From Trochalopteron elliotii (taxonomy: Eukaryota > Chordata > Aves > Passeriformes > Leiothrichidae), in assembly GCA_024734555.1 (NCBI GenBank), contig JANPWX010000153.1:109130-173129 (forward strand): 64,000 bases of DNA. The letters are read 5' to 3'. The position numbers were made by a program, and so were the translations under genes. The notes under the pieces were generated by a model. That model was not told where the DNA came from. It searched no databases and saw nothing but the letters and a program-made list of their open reading frames with translations. Below are positions 41,523-52,740 of this stretch, piece by piece; the stretch's first letter is position 1, and the number at the start of each line of letters is the position of its first letter.

Positions 41523-43106
41523 ACAGTGAGCCTTTGGAAAAGTTGAGGAAGGACTTAAATCCAATTAAAGCCTTGCAGCAGAAGGGCTGAAGGGTGCAGA
41601 GAAATCCAAAACATTAGGATGATTAAGATAGAAAAGCCAATTTAAACAGATGTTATCCAAAAAAAAAATTAATTTTTTAAATTATTATTTGGGAAACCTT
41701 GTCCATGGGTGCTGCTGCAGCACAGGGGTCTGGGCAGAGGAGGAGCCCAACAGCATTTTTTTTCATTATTAAGGATTTCTCCTTCTTTCCCCTGGCTCTT
41801 GCCATCCAATTTGTATTTTGAAGGAAGCCTGCAAGAAATTTTGTGTTTTCTTCAATACTCTGGGTTTATTCCTGTTCACACCACTCTCCTTTTCCCCCCC
41901 ATTGGCAGTAAATCCTTAGGCTGAGCCATCCATTTATTACAGGTTGGCAGTTGTTCAGTCTGCCAGTGCAGAGTGATCTGATTTTAGCTGCCAATAGAGC
42001 AGCATTAACAAATCTCTTCTGATATTTATCTGTGGCGCTGCTTTTTGCTAAATGGAGAACACAAAGTTTTGGACACACTGTATTGGGAGTTTTATTGCAT
42101 CAGGTTGGGCACTTAAAACTTCCCTCCAATATTTTTTCCAGCCTGGCATAACATCCCCAACACTCTCTTGCATCCTGTGATGAAGCTTTTTCCTATTTAT
42201 TTTTTCAGATGCTGCTTCTTGAAAAAGGGAATGTTTGCTGGGAATAATTCTTATTTCTTTCCTGAATGTTTTATAGAAAACATTTTATAGAAAAAAATTA
42301 TGCAAAATGTTGAACAATGTATCTGGTTTTTTTTCCCAATTGATCAGATTTTTTTTCCCCCCATTTTTCCCCATTTCCCCATTTTTCTCCTGTGGAATTA
42401 TCTCCACTTTTACAAGGAAAAGTCCTTTGTATCTCTGTAGGTTCCACCATCTGGGGGTTTTATCAGAGGAAGGATTCAGGCCACAATTCTGTGCTTGAGC
42501 TCATTCAGACTGGCTGTGCACCAGCACAGTGCTATGGACACCTACTTTAAAAGTTATTTATTTCATAATTCTCATTTATTTATTAATTTCATCACTTTTT
42601 CTTATTTCTCATTTAAATATTTATTTTTCCCTTTATTTTTAAGGGTTGGAGGATGGTGTGGGTTGCTAATTGGTTTAACATGCAGAAACACTCACTTGGT
42701 AATTGTGTTTTACCCTCTTTTCGGGTTGTTTTTTTTGCAAAATATTGGTGGCTTTAATTAAGCAGCCTGCAGATGGGCTGGAGAAATGATACATTTCACA
42801 ACACATCCCCATCTTTTTCAGCCATCATACACTTAAATTGCAAATTCTCCTGAACTGTAACCCAGTATCTCGTGGCTCTGGATTCTACATTTCCCCGCAG
42901 ATCCTCTGCCTCCAGTGGTGTCAGAGCTGCAGGATGTGACTGTTAATAAAAGGGATTAAACTGCAGCAAAGCCCCGACATTCAAATGATGTTGAGGGGCT
43001 GATTTAAGACCACCAAGGTGGAAAACTGAGGAAGGGGAACCTCTGTGGCTTTGTGCCAGTGGGCTGGGCTGGTGTGCAGCAGTGGGATGCAGCCCGAGGG
43101 CCTGTT
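41523..43106. other. Single-copy non-coding DNA
   Basis: No repeat recognised apart from short T-rich runs around 42330 and 42600. Open frames have no splice context. Confidence 0.45.
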
Positions 43107-43384
43107 GTGATGGGGCAAGGGGGAATGACTTAAAATGAAGGAGGGCAGGTCTGGATGGGATTTTGGGCAGGAATTGTTCCCTGGGAGGGTGGGCAGGCCC
43201 TATCAGAGGGTGCCCAGAGCAGCTGTGGCTGCCCCTGGATCCCTGGCAGTGCCCAAGGCCAGGTTGGACATTGGGGCTTGGAGCAGCCTGGGACAGTGGG
43301 AGGTGTCCCTGCCATGGCAGGGGTGGCACTGGGTGGGATTCAACATCCCTTTTAACCCAAACCTTTCTGGGATTCTGTGATTTC
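43107..43384 (+). mobile_element. CR1 LINE 3' end, plus orientation
   Basis: Near-consensus: GCAGGAATTGTTCCCTGGGA, GCTGTGGCTGCCCCTGGATC, GGGACAGTGGGAGGTGTCCC and a terminus ending GGGATTCTGTGATT. One of the least diverged copies, closely similar to 10409-10684. Confidence 0.95.
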
Positions 43385-43694
43385 TTAAGGATCCCCTGTA
43401 ACCTGCAATGCAAACCACAACTCTCCTGCTCTTGTTGTGGTCTGAGGAGGCACAAAGTTGGCAAAGATGCTGAGCCTGGCACACCAAAATTTATCAAACA
43501 ATGAAAAACTCATTCTCCTCCTTGACTTCTAGCACAAATCTGCCCCAAAAATCAAATTACTGTCTGGCAGGCCAATCTTCTGCTAAATTTTGAGTCCTAC
43601 TTTCAACTCTGGAAACTTTTCCATTGAGCAGCTTCAGCATCCTCCTTGTTTGGAGGTGTCTGGTGCTGTGCCAGGGCAGGGGCAGCCCAGCAGT
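43385..43694. other. Single-copy non-coding DNA
   Basis: Nothing recognised between the young CR1 and an older fragment. Confidence 0.5.
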
Positions 43695-43835
43695 TCTGTG
43701 TCACAAAACCACGGGGTCATTTTGGCTGGAAAACACCTCAAAGGTGGTGGAGTCCACCCAGGCAGTGCCAAACCCCCTCCTAAACCACGTCCCTCCCAGG
43801 TCCTATCTGTGTTTTCCACCCCCTGACCCATTCCT
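43695..43835 (-). mobile_element. Old CR1 fragment, minus orientation
   Basis: CACAAAACCACGGGGTCATT, GGTGGTGGAGTCCACCCAGG and GTGCCAAACCCCCTCC; resembles the second subfamily after heavy decay. Confidence 0.6.
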
Positions 43836-46470
43836 GGCAGTCAGGGAGCCAACCCTGATTGGAAACTGCACTGATCGATGCGAGAGGCAAAAGCTGCAAT
43901 AAATCCAGCCTGCCAAAGGCACCATCCAGGGGGGAGATTTCCAGCCTCAGATGAGCTTTGGCAAATTTATCAGCGTGTGGGAGAGGGGCTGTAAATGAGG
44001 GAATTATGGTCGCTGTTAATGTTGCTCTGTGATGTTCTCTGACTCCACACCCGTCATTTTAATTCCCAGAAAAAGGCCTGGGTGCCAAGTGCTTTATAGG
44101 CAGAGGAATGGCTTCCAACAGACTTGAGTAAGTTTGGTGTCAGGTCTGCAATGGCAACAGGAGTGGATGTGTTTTCTTGCAGTTAAAATTGAAATTATCC
44201 TCTATTTGATTATTCAATGTTTTTTCTCCCTCCTCTAATATTTTTCTTTTTTTTGTTGTTTTTGATATGACCATAAAATAATACATTTTCTCCTAATCCT
44301 GTGTTTAAACACATGGAAAGCACAAGCCTGGAACCTTTTTCCTGGAGGATGGATTGCACTGAAGCTGCCTCGTGCACCTTCCCCTCTTGGGCTCATCCTC
44401 TTGCTGATTCTTCCCAGATTTGTGAGAGGTTGTTGCTCTGGCACAGACCTTGCCAAGGATTTAATGACCTGGGCTACTTTGCATTGAAAAGTTTTATTAA
44501 TCTCCTGCTTAAAACGGCTCCTAAAGCTGTGTTGGAGCCAGGGCCTTGGTTTAGAGCTCCCTTCCCATCGGTGAATTTTATTTGAGATCCACAGAATCAC
44601 ATGAGGTAACTCTGTTTCTTCTTTATCTCGGGCACCTCATGGCTGGTGATACTTTGCTGAATATACTGAATTTTAAATACATCCCAAAGGTCCTGGCTGT
44701 GAAATTCCCTCAGGGATTTCAGGGATGAGCAATGGGAAGAAGGGCACAGGATGCGCCAGTGCCTGCACACCCCTGTTAACTCCTGCATGTTGGAGATTTT
44801 GGGGTGTTGGGAGGCTCAAAAAACAACATCTGGGGTCAGGAAATGGGATTACTTTGCCCTGGACCCTCTGGATGCCTGTGCTGGAGCGTGGGACAGGATC
44901 AGGTCCTTCCACCTTTAATGGATTCCAGCTTAGTTAAGATTTTTTTTTTTCTTCTTTTTTTTTTTTTGTCCCTGATGCCTTTTTCCTTCAGAAATAACTG
45001 TTTATAATCAGTTTAATGCAGATGAAACCATTACTTCTTCACTCTTCAGAAACTCTTTATGCTTCTTAATTAAAGCCTTTGTCTGAACACAAAATAATTA
45101 ATACATAAAATGAAGCAGAGGGAAAGAATCGACTGTGAAACCAGTCACTCAGTTGTATATTTAAACAATATTTAATCATTAGAGTAACACAGTGCTTGCA
45201 CTTTTGGAAAGAAAACAAGCCTTATACTTCATGTTTATTTAACACTTTGACTAGTTCATTCTTGGAGGTATGAAATGAGGCTTATGGAGTGCCAGAGCAG
45301 TAAATCAGACGTTCTGAAAATTACTGGGTCTTAAACAGTAGTGTCATTTTAAACCTAAACAGTTCAGTGGTGCACCAGCACATAAAAGTGACCTCTTAGA
45401 ACAACATCTACTGTTTACACTGAAAGGAGAGGCAAGGAAATAAAACCAAGGCATAAAATAGGGTGCAGTGAGGATGGCATTGACTCGTGTTCCTGCCTCT
45501 GTTCTGGATGCTGATGGGCGTGATGACTTTCACAGAATTAATCCATTAAAGACAGTCCATGGAGGGAAAAAAAAAAAAAAAAAAAGTCATGGCTATCACC
45601 AATGTGCACAGACCAATTGTGTGTAGACAAAATTTTGGGCAGCTTCTCACACCCAAGCACTTTCCACCTGGGTTTTCACTCAGATTTTAAACCACATTTG
45701 GGTTGGCACCGTGGTTGCTCACTCTACAACTTTTTATATTGGTGATCCCGTGAAGGCATTTATTGTCAGGGATATTTGTTGGGGAAAAAAACCCACACTG
45801 ATTCAAAGCAAATAAGCAAATATTCAGTCTCTTTTGTGGAGAGGGGATGGTGAATGTTTGGATTATAGGTGTGATTTGCTTGCACTTTGCAAGCACAAAG
45901 GCACTGCTTCACCATGGGTTGTGTACAGGGTTTTATAACCAGCTACACACTTGGCTCCTGAGCACAGAATGAGCACAGAATAACCACAGAGTTTGGCTCA
46001 AAACTGAACATTTTTTTTGCCCAAATTGTTCATTAACATTTTTTTACCAAGCTGTACTTTGGGGTGGAGTGGGCAGAGAGGATTTTGGGGTGGTGTGTAG
46101 GTGAATATCTGCAGTGAAAAGTGAAGATTCCCTCACCCAGAGCCATTGATCATTCCTGGGATTTGGTGATGCATTTAAAACCTCTTAAAACCCAGGTCTG
46201 GCCCACTCCAGGACTGATCCAGGTTTATTACCCAGCCCCAGAGGATTTTCCAGTGCTGTTCATTCTCCTAATGGGATAAATGGAGGCAAGACTGGCTTGT
46301 GGAGGTAAAAAAGCAAAAGCCCCTTCCCAGCTGCCAGGCTGGATGTGACATTTGGAGCTCTCCTGAACCACCCTGACCTTGGACACTCCTCTGGTCAGTG
46401 ACCCTTTGGGAGGGGCTGGTGGGCAGAAATCTCTGCTGGTCCTGTTCCCAAACCACTCATGAGTAAAGAT
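43836..46470. other. Single-copy non-coding DNA
   Basis: Overlapping open frames on both strands at 44235-44600 lack splice context. 45000-45480 is AT-rich and repeat-free. T-rich (44940-44968) and A-rich (45569-45586) runs are the only simple repeats. Confidence 0.42.
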
Positions 46471-46715
46471 GTGAATTTGGGGGTTTTTTGTTGTATTTTG
46501 TAGGGTTTAGAGCTTTTGAGTTGGAGTATTTTGTAGGTTTTTCTGAGGGGCTTGGGGTTTTTTTTGTGGTTTTCAGTTTATTTTGGGGGGCGTCTTTTGG
46601 GTTTTTGGGTGGGTTTTTTGTTTGGCTTTTTTGCTTCATTTTTATGAGTTTTGTTTGTTTGTTTGTTTATTTTTAATTGTTTGGGGGAGGATTTTGTGGC
46701 ATTTTTAAAAGGACA
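46471..46715. repeat. G/T-rich low-complexity tract
   Basis: GGGGTTTTTTG-type words with few A or C, including three to four GTTT units near 46650. It is the strand-mirror in composition of the A/C tract at 40861-41178 and is G-quadruplex-prone on the plus strand. Confidence 0.85.
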
Positions 46716-46720
46716 CGTTT

Positions 46721-46806
46721 ACATTTACATTAACATTTACATTTACATTTACATTTACATTTACATTTACATTTACATTTACATTTACATTTACATTTAC
46801 ATATTT
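46721..46806. repeat. (ACATTT)n microsatellite
   Basis: About fourteen ACATTT hexamers with one TAACATTT variant near the start, ending six bases before CR1 sequence begins. Confidence 0.96.
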
Positions 46807-46811
46807 ACCTG

Positions 46812-47111
46812 CTGAAGCAAATCCAGAGGAGGCCGTGGAGATGCTCCAAGGGCTGGAGCCCCTCTGAGCCAGGTTGGGACACCTGGGGGTGCTCACCTGG
46901 AGAGGAGAAGCTCCAGGGAGAGCTCAGAGCCCCTGCCAGGGCCTAAAGGGGCTCCAGGAGAGCTGGAGAGGGACTGGGGACAAGGGATGGAGGGACAGGA
47001 CACAGGGAATGGCTTTTAGCTGGAATAGGATAAATTCAGATGGGATCTTGGGCAGGAATTGTTCCCTGGGAGGGTGGCCAGGCCCTGGCACAGGGTGCCC
47101 AGAGAAGCTGC
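46812..47111 (+). mobile_element. CR1 copy lacking its 3' end
   Basis: Begins CCAGAGGAGGCCGTGGAG, holds the GGAGAGGAGAAGCTCCAGGG and GACTGGGGACAAGGG blocks, and breaks off at GTGCCCAGAGAAGCTG. The last ~200 bp, normally the most conserved part of a CR1 insertion, are absent, so a later deletion or rearrangement has removed them. Confidence 0.92.
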
Positions 47112-49809
47112 CAATATCATAAAGTTTTTTAAGGCTCTGGACTCGCAAAGTGAGTGTCTCAGAAATTGGGGACCAAAGGTGAAATCTCTGCTGAGACAGA
47201 ACTCCTGAATTGGAGAACTGCTCCCCTAGGAGCAGGTAATGATGTTTATTTCCGTGTTACATCACATCAAGGGCCTAATGAAGAGGAGTGATGGGTTTAA
47301 ATTTGAAGAGCACATGGAATGTGATTTTTATTAGGTTGGATCCTGAGTGAACAGAACATTGAAACTGTAATTATGAATATTTTACAAATGTGAACCTTCA
47401 ATTAACTGTATCGGTTGTGTTTGTGAACTATGGAGAACTTGCATTATTAATGAACACACAAGGTTAATATTGCTTTATTTATCATTTGGAATATGGCTTT
47501 TGAGTTAATCATACAAGTCCTGCCACGTTCAATTTTGATTAATGCAGGAAGTTCAGGCAGGCTTTGTTAAACAAATATTTATTATGTGTGATGTATTATA
47601 AAGTAATAAAGCATTTTTTTTCTCCATCTCTGGCCCTATGCACAAACACCTTCCACTGTGGTGAAGAGTTTAACATGTAAGCAAACATCCTCTGCTTCTG
47701 AGGACAACAAATAAATCATGAGAGTCTCCTGTGTTATTTTTTTTTTAAATTCGGATTTAATCCCTCTTACATAGAGGAGGTTGCAGTGTCCTGCAAAGTG
47801 GGTTTGATGTGCACACTGCTATTGAGGATATTTGCTGTAATTCATCCTCTTCCTTCTCCTTCTACTCCATTTCAGTGCAGTTGAAGAATTGGGCTGCTTT
47901 AAAGTCCAACGCCATTGGTAGCATGGCCAAATTATTGCAAATAATGAAGAATTTAGACAGCTAAAATAGAGTTTTGGGAAGTTTTGGGGAGCCTGAGGCT
48001 GGGGAATGCATTGGCAAGACCTTCCAGCAGATCTTTGCCAGTGGATCCTGTTTGGAACAGAAGGAGGATTTTGGATGTGAATAAAGATCTTATTTGCCAT
48101 TCAATTTTTTCTGCAAGACAGCATTGTCAGCCACAAAGCTTCAGCAATTAAGAGTGAAATCTGATATTGTTAAGAATGCCAAGCACTCTAAATGTGGGCT
48201 TTGGCTCAGAAAAGAGTTAAGACTTGACCTAAACCTCAGTGAAAGCTGAGAGACCAACACAGCAACTTGGTTCAAGTGTCTGAGGCTTTAAAAATACTCC
48301 CCGAGTCACAAGACCAAAGGTATAAATCCCATGAATTACAACACAGTTAATGAGTTTCTTCTGAGAGAGGGTTCTTCTGAATGCCAATTTTGGCAAGTTT
48401 GTGCTGGGCAGAAGGCCACATCTTAAAAGTGTTAGGAGGATTTAAGATTATTTCATTTAGGGATGAAATATGAATTTTATTTTAAAATATGTAACCATAA
48501 GTTTGTCCTGTATAATTTATGTGTGGGTTTTTTTCTGATTTAATGATGCTCAGCCCCTCCCCTTACACAATCAAAGCAGGGTCTTGGTTTGGAAAGGCCT
48601 GTGGATGATTCAATGGTTTTTATTTCTTTTTTATTCTTAAAACCATTTTTTTAAAATAAATGTTCTGTCAGCATTGCACAAATATAACTTTTTTTTTTTT
48701 TTCTTTTTGGTTTGGTCAGTAAAATAAATAAATAGTTGGGCAGTAGCTAAGTTAAGAAGGGCTCCATCCTCCTCCAGTGGAATTCAGCCCTGTCTGCTTT
48801 AACCAGTCTCAGTGTAGCTGTTACAATTTCCATCCATAATATATGATCAGTTTGTAAGAATTTCCTCTACATGTGAGGAACAGAGTTAATGCCAACGTTC
48901 TCAAATTGGAGTTAGTTATAAATAATGCACTAATAGATGTGAAAAAGCCTAAATGATTCCTTTGTGTGGCACCTGCGAGGTTGTTAGTGCTTCTTTAAAA
49001 AACAAACAAACCCTCCTTTGCAGGGTATTTATTCCCATCTCTTCCATCAAAGGGGCTGCAGTCTTTGTACCTTTTTATGTAAATTAAAAAATCTTTAGCC
49101 AGTTCCGTGTCAAAAATAAATAGTTGAATGAGCTTGCAGACAACATTTATTTTGTATGTACATTAATGGGCACTTCCACTTTTTCCTGCAGGCTAGAATC
49201 CACTTTGAAATTCATGTTTGATAAATTCCCTGGCTTTCCGAGTAATTTAGCTGTCTATAGGGCTGTTGATCCTTTGAGTGTATCGCTGAACCATTGGGAC
49301 TTGTGCACCACATCTGCATATCCAAGTTCAAATATATACTCAAGATGATTGGTTTAAACTTTAAGTTGTTGATCTTATTCCTGATAGATTTGTTAGATTG
49401 TCTCCCATTTCATTTCTAAAATCTGTGCCTAATCCATAAATACCCCTTCTTAAATATGTCTCCAATAAATTCGCTGATTGAGTTTGTCACTCTGTGAGCA
49501 CAGGGCTGAATTAATATTCAGTGTAGGCTGATAATCTTTAGGCACAATGCTGGCTGATGCTGCCTGTGCCAGAGGAGCAGGGCACGCTCTGCACAGCCCC
49601 AGCAGAGGTGCTGCACTCCAAAGCAGCAGAATTCCCTCTGAAAATTCCCCTCCTGCATCCTGAGCATTTAAAAGGGGATCCAGTTCTCACAAATGAGCAG
49701 GCAGGGATTGGGATTATCAAATTCCTGAGGCTCAGGCTCCTTCAGCTTTGCTTTTTCTCTCTTTCTCGTTTGAGTCCAATTTCTCAATCTCTGAGAAACT
49801 GAACTCAAA
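47112..49809. other. Long single-copy stretch, partly very AT-rich
   Basis: 47230-47640 and 48840-49500 are repeat-free and AT-rich, with ATTAAT/TTAATTA-like words; candidate conserved non-coding DNA. A T15-type run lies near 48690. No gene seen. Confidence 0.42.
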
Positions 49810-50392
49810 TGTTCAGTTTGAGCACTTGGTTGAGGCCTTGAGAGACTGACCTGGAACAGAGGCTGGGCAGAGTTAAAGGAATAAAGCAGGGATTTATTAA
49901 AAGGATACACAGAGTTAAAGGAATAAAGCAGGGATTTATTAAAAGGATGCACCTTTTATTTTTTAATTTTATTTTATTCATTTAAAAGGTTTAAAATATT
50001 TATTAAAAGGAAACACCTTGAGCAGTACAAGAGCTCGGCTGTGGCTCCACCCAAGATGGGCACCTGGTCATGAGTTTTCACACTTTTATAAGTTTTGGTC
50101 CATTTCCATATTGGGGTTAATTGTCCAATTGCAGCCTCAGGTTATGCAGTCCCATCCTCCTAGTTTGCTCCCCTCAATTCTTTGTTGTTTGCACTTTTTG
50201 GGCCTGAAGCTGCAAAGGTGTCCTTGGTTCTGGGGCTGGAAAAAGATTGTTTTGTGTGACTGAACTGCGAGGAGAACTTGCTGCCACTTTATATGAAGTT
50301 CAGAGCTATAAACCAGTGCAGTACAGAATCTGAAAAATATGAAAGCTAAAATTAAGGTGTCACGGTGAGAGAGGATTGAGCTGATGCTAACA
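49810..50392 (-). mobile_element. ERV LTR, family C, minus orientation
   Basis: The plus strand opens TGTTCAG and closes GCTAACA, giving TGTTAGC...CTGAACA in its own orientation, with matching TGTT/AACA ends. A TATA-like TTATAAAAGTG (minus strand) near 50088 and AATAAA signals near 49895-49940 are in order. Flanks CTCAAA (49804-49809) and CCCAAA (50393-50398) agree at five of six positions. The GGTTAATTGTCCAATTGCAG and GATGGGCACCTGGTCATGAG words recall common passerine ERVL LTRs. The 3' part is enlarged by a tandem duplication and an AT-rich insertion. Confidence 0.78.
49869..49949. repeat. 41-bp tandem duplication inside the LTR
   Basis: AGAGTTAAAGGAATAAAGCA occurs twice, each followed by GGGATTTATTAAAAGGAT. 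The duplication doubles the AATAAA on the plus strand and the TTTATT on the minus strand. A third partial copy, TTTATTAAAAGGA, lies near 49999. Confidence 0.92.
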
Positions 50393-50684
50393 CCCAAATT
50401 TCAGCACTTTGATAACCACAGCAAGGCAGAGCCCTCTGCAGATTCTAGCCAGGCTGGCTCCAAACCTGAGCTGTCCTGAAGAAAGGGGGCATTTAAAAGA
50501 TGTCCTGTGAATGTAAATTAATTCAAAACTCTTTTTAAGCATAAGAAGTTCTGTTATAAAACGGACTTCAGTCATTCTGTTATAAAACTATTTGTCTGGT
50601 TTGCTCTGAGCTCGTCCAAATGCACTGCAAGGTAGGAGAATCACTCAAATAGTTTAAACTTGGAACTATTGGGATTTTGAAAAG

Positions 50685-50762
50685 CCTGGTCTGGTGAAAG
50701 GTGGTTGGAACAAGATGATCTTCAAGGTCCCTCCCATCCCAAACTATTCCATGACTCTACTG
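50685..50762 (+). mobile_element. Short CR1 3' terminus
   Basis: GAAAGGTGGTTGGAACAAG, GATCTTCAAGGTCCCTCCC and ACTATTCCATGACTCTACTG. Confidence 0.8.
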
Positions 50763-51921
50763 TTTATTTCCTTGTTATAATTTTAGAGGATTGACATTTA
50801 TTTTCTTTGTTCCATTTAATAAATTCCTTAACTTGGGAAGACTGCTTTGCTTTCTAGAGGGGTGAGGTAAGGTAACAGTGTGGGTGCAATAACCTATTCT
50901 GGCACCAATACAAAAAGAATTTCAATTAAAATCCTCCTTTTTTTTTGTTTCTATTCTTTATAAGGAAATTATTCTAATAATGTGTCTTGTGTGGTCTTTC
51001 AAGGTAAATTCCAATAAGTTCCTTGTCTTAATTAATAAACTCGATCTGACTAGTGGTACCAAGAGTCAAATTTAGAGTCTCTGGGGCCTTTTTGTGACAG
51101 AGAGGAAAAGAAATGCAGTGGGGAGGGTTTTCTTGCTTCTGTGAGTTTGGTTTTTGTGTGATTGTTTTGATTGTTTTGTTTTAATAACACCTAAAAACTT
51201 GTCTTCGGTTTAAAACTCTTAGTCAGGGTTTAATGAACTGAATTAACACCACAAGGATTAGGAAAATATATTTTCTAGTTTTAAAACGTATGTAAATATA
51301 GGTGTGTATATATATATATCTTGCTTGTCTCACAGAGGGTAATGTTTATTATTAAATGCATTTTTAAGGTATTTGTAAAGATTATTTTTAAAGTACCTTT
51401 TATATTATGCTTTTTGTGGAGGAGAAAGATGTGTGCAGGTGCCCCTGAATGGGGAGAGCCCTCAACTCTGAGCTGAAATTTTTCATTCTGTGCAAAATCC
51501 AGTCTTGTCAGAGGCAGCACCAGCGTGTTTAACATGATTTACTACTTTGCTCACTTAAATTAGCAAATTGGTCCATATTTCATAGAGGTAATTAGGCACA
51601 TCTATAACCTTAATAATGTGACTTTCTCACAGGTGCAGTCCTGCTGAGGTCCATCATCCAGACTTTGTCTTCCAAACTGAGCACATCCAAAGCTCCAGGA
51701 GATCCTTCCCACTTTTATCCCTTGATTCTGGGCTGTTGTCAGTCCTCTCCTACCCCCTGCTCTGAACAGCCCCAGTGTGTGAGGTTTGAAATGGCCAGTG
51801 AAGGAGTTTATGCCCCAAATGCCTTTAGATTGGTGATGAAGTCACTTTTCTCAGTAAAATATGGATTTTGCTCATGGGAAATACCAGATCCAAGTTTCAG
51901 CATCCTTCTGCTCCAAGTCAG
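50763..51921. other. Single-copy non-coding DNA
   Basis: AT-rich with a (TA)6-type run at about 51307. No gene recognised. Confidence 0.45.
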
Positions 51922-52194
51922 TGTTGGGAATTCCCACGTTGTCACTAGAGGACATGAAATGAAGGACACACGTGCAGTCAGTTATCAGGGCAAAAAAAGA
52001 GAGCAGTTTATTTTTCTACATGAGCTTATATAGATTTTGGACAATGACTATGGATTGGAGGATGAGGTTGCCACTTCTCCAACCACACTGGTCAAACTAG
52101 AAGTCCATCAGTTGTCCCTCCTCCACAGAGGAATGTAAACATCACTTTGTTTTCATGAGAATCTGTGAGAAACTCTACTGCAAAAATGCAAACA
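51922..52194 (-). mobile_element. LTR-like unit, minus orientation
   Basis: A 273-bp unit: plus strand opens TGTTGGGAATTCC and closes GCAAACA, so TGTTTGC...CCCAACA in its own orientation. It holds a CTATATAAGC TATA box near 52030 and an AATAAACTGC signal near 52008 in the expected spacing. A 4-bp TCAG occurs on both sides (51918-51921 and 52195-52198), a possible target duplication. The short length and layout resemble family A, but the sequence is different. Confidence 0.65.
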
Positions 52195-52439
52195 TCAGAA
52201 GGGTGAAAAAAAATCAGGGCAACAGCATGTTGTGTTTCCACTGCTTTGTCCTGCTGTTTTCTGCTCTGAGCCCTTTCTCTGCTCACTTAATGTGGGATAT
52301 TGGGCTCCAAGGCTGCTGTGATCCTATTCATTGTAAGGAAGAGGTGGCAGAACTCCAGGGAAAGCTCAGCCCAAGCAGAGGGAATTTCCTGGGTGGGAAG
52401 TGGAAGGACACAGACCTGGAGCTCCTGGAAGGATTCATT

Positions 52440-52740
52440 AAATGGTTTGGGTGGGAAGGGATCTTGAATCCCACCCAGTGCCACCCCTGCCATGGCAGGG
52501 ACACCTTCCTCTGTCCCCAGGGTCCAACCTGGCCTTGGGCATTGCCAGGGACAGCCACAGCTTCCCTGGGCACCCTGTGCCAGTGTTTTACCACTCTGAT
52601 AATAAAATCTTTCTTACATTTAGTCTGAACCTCCCCTCTATTAGCTTAAACCATTCTCCCTTGTCCTGTCACTGCAGACTCTACTAAAATTCTGTCCTCA
52701 TCTTTCTCAGAAACCCCTTTAAATCCTTTTACCTCTTTAC
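52440..52740 (-). mobile_element. CR1 fragment, minus orientation, 3' terminus missing
   Basis: TGGTTTGGGTGGGAAGGGAT, ATGGCAGGGACACCTTCCTC, GCCAGGGACAGCCACAGC, then an older-looking body with GATAATAAAATCTTTCTTAC and CATTCTCCCTTGTCCTGTCA. The GATCCAGGG part is deleted. Confidence 0.85.

Noticed and set aside
44235..44600. 121-codon minus-strand frame
   Set aside because: Open on both strands, no splice context, no recognisable product.
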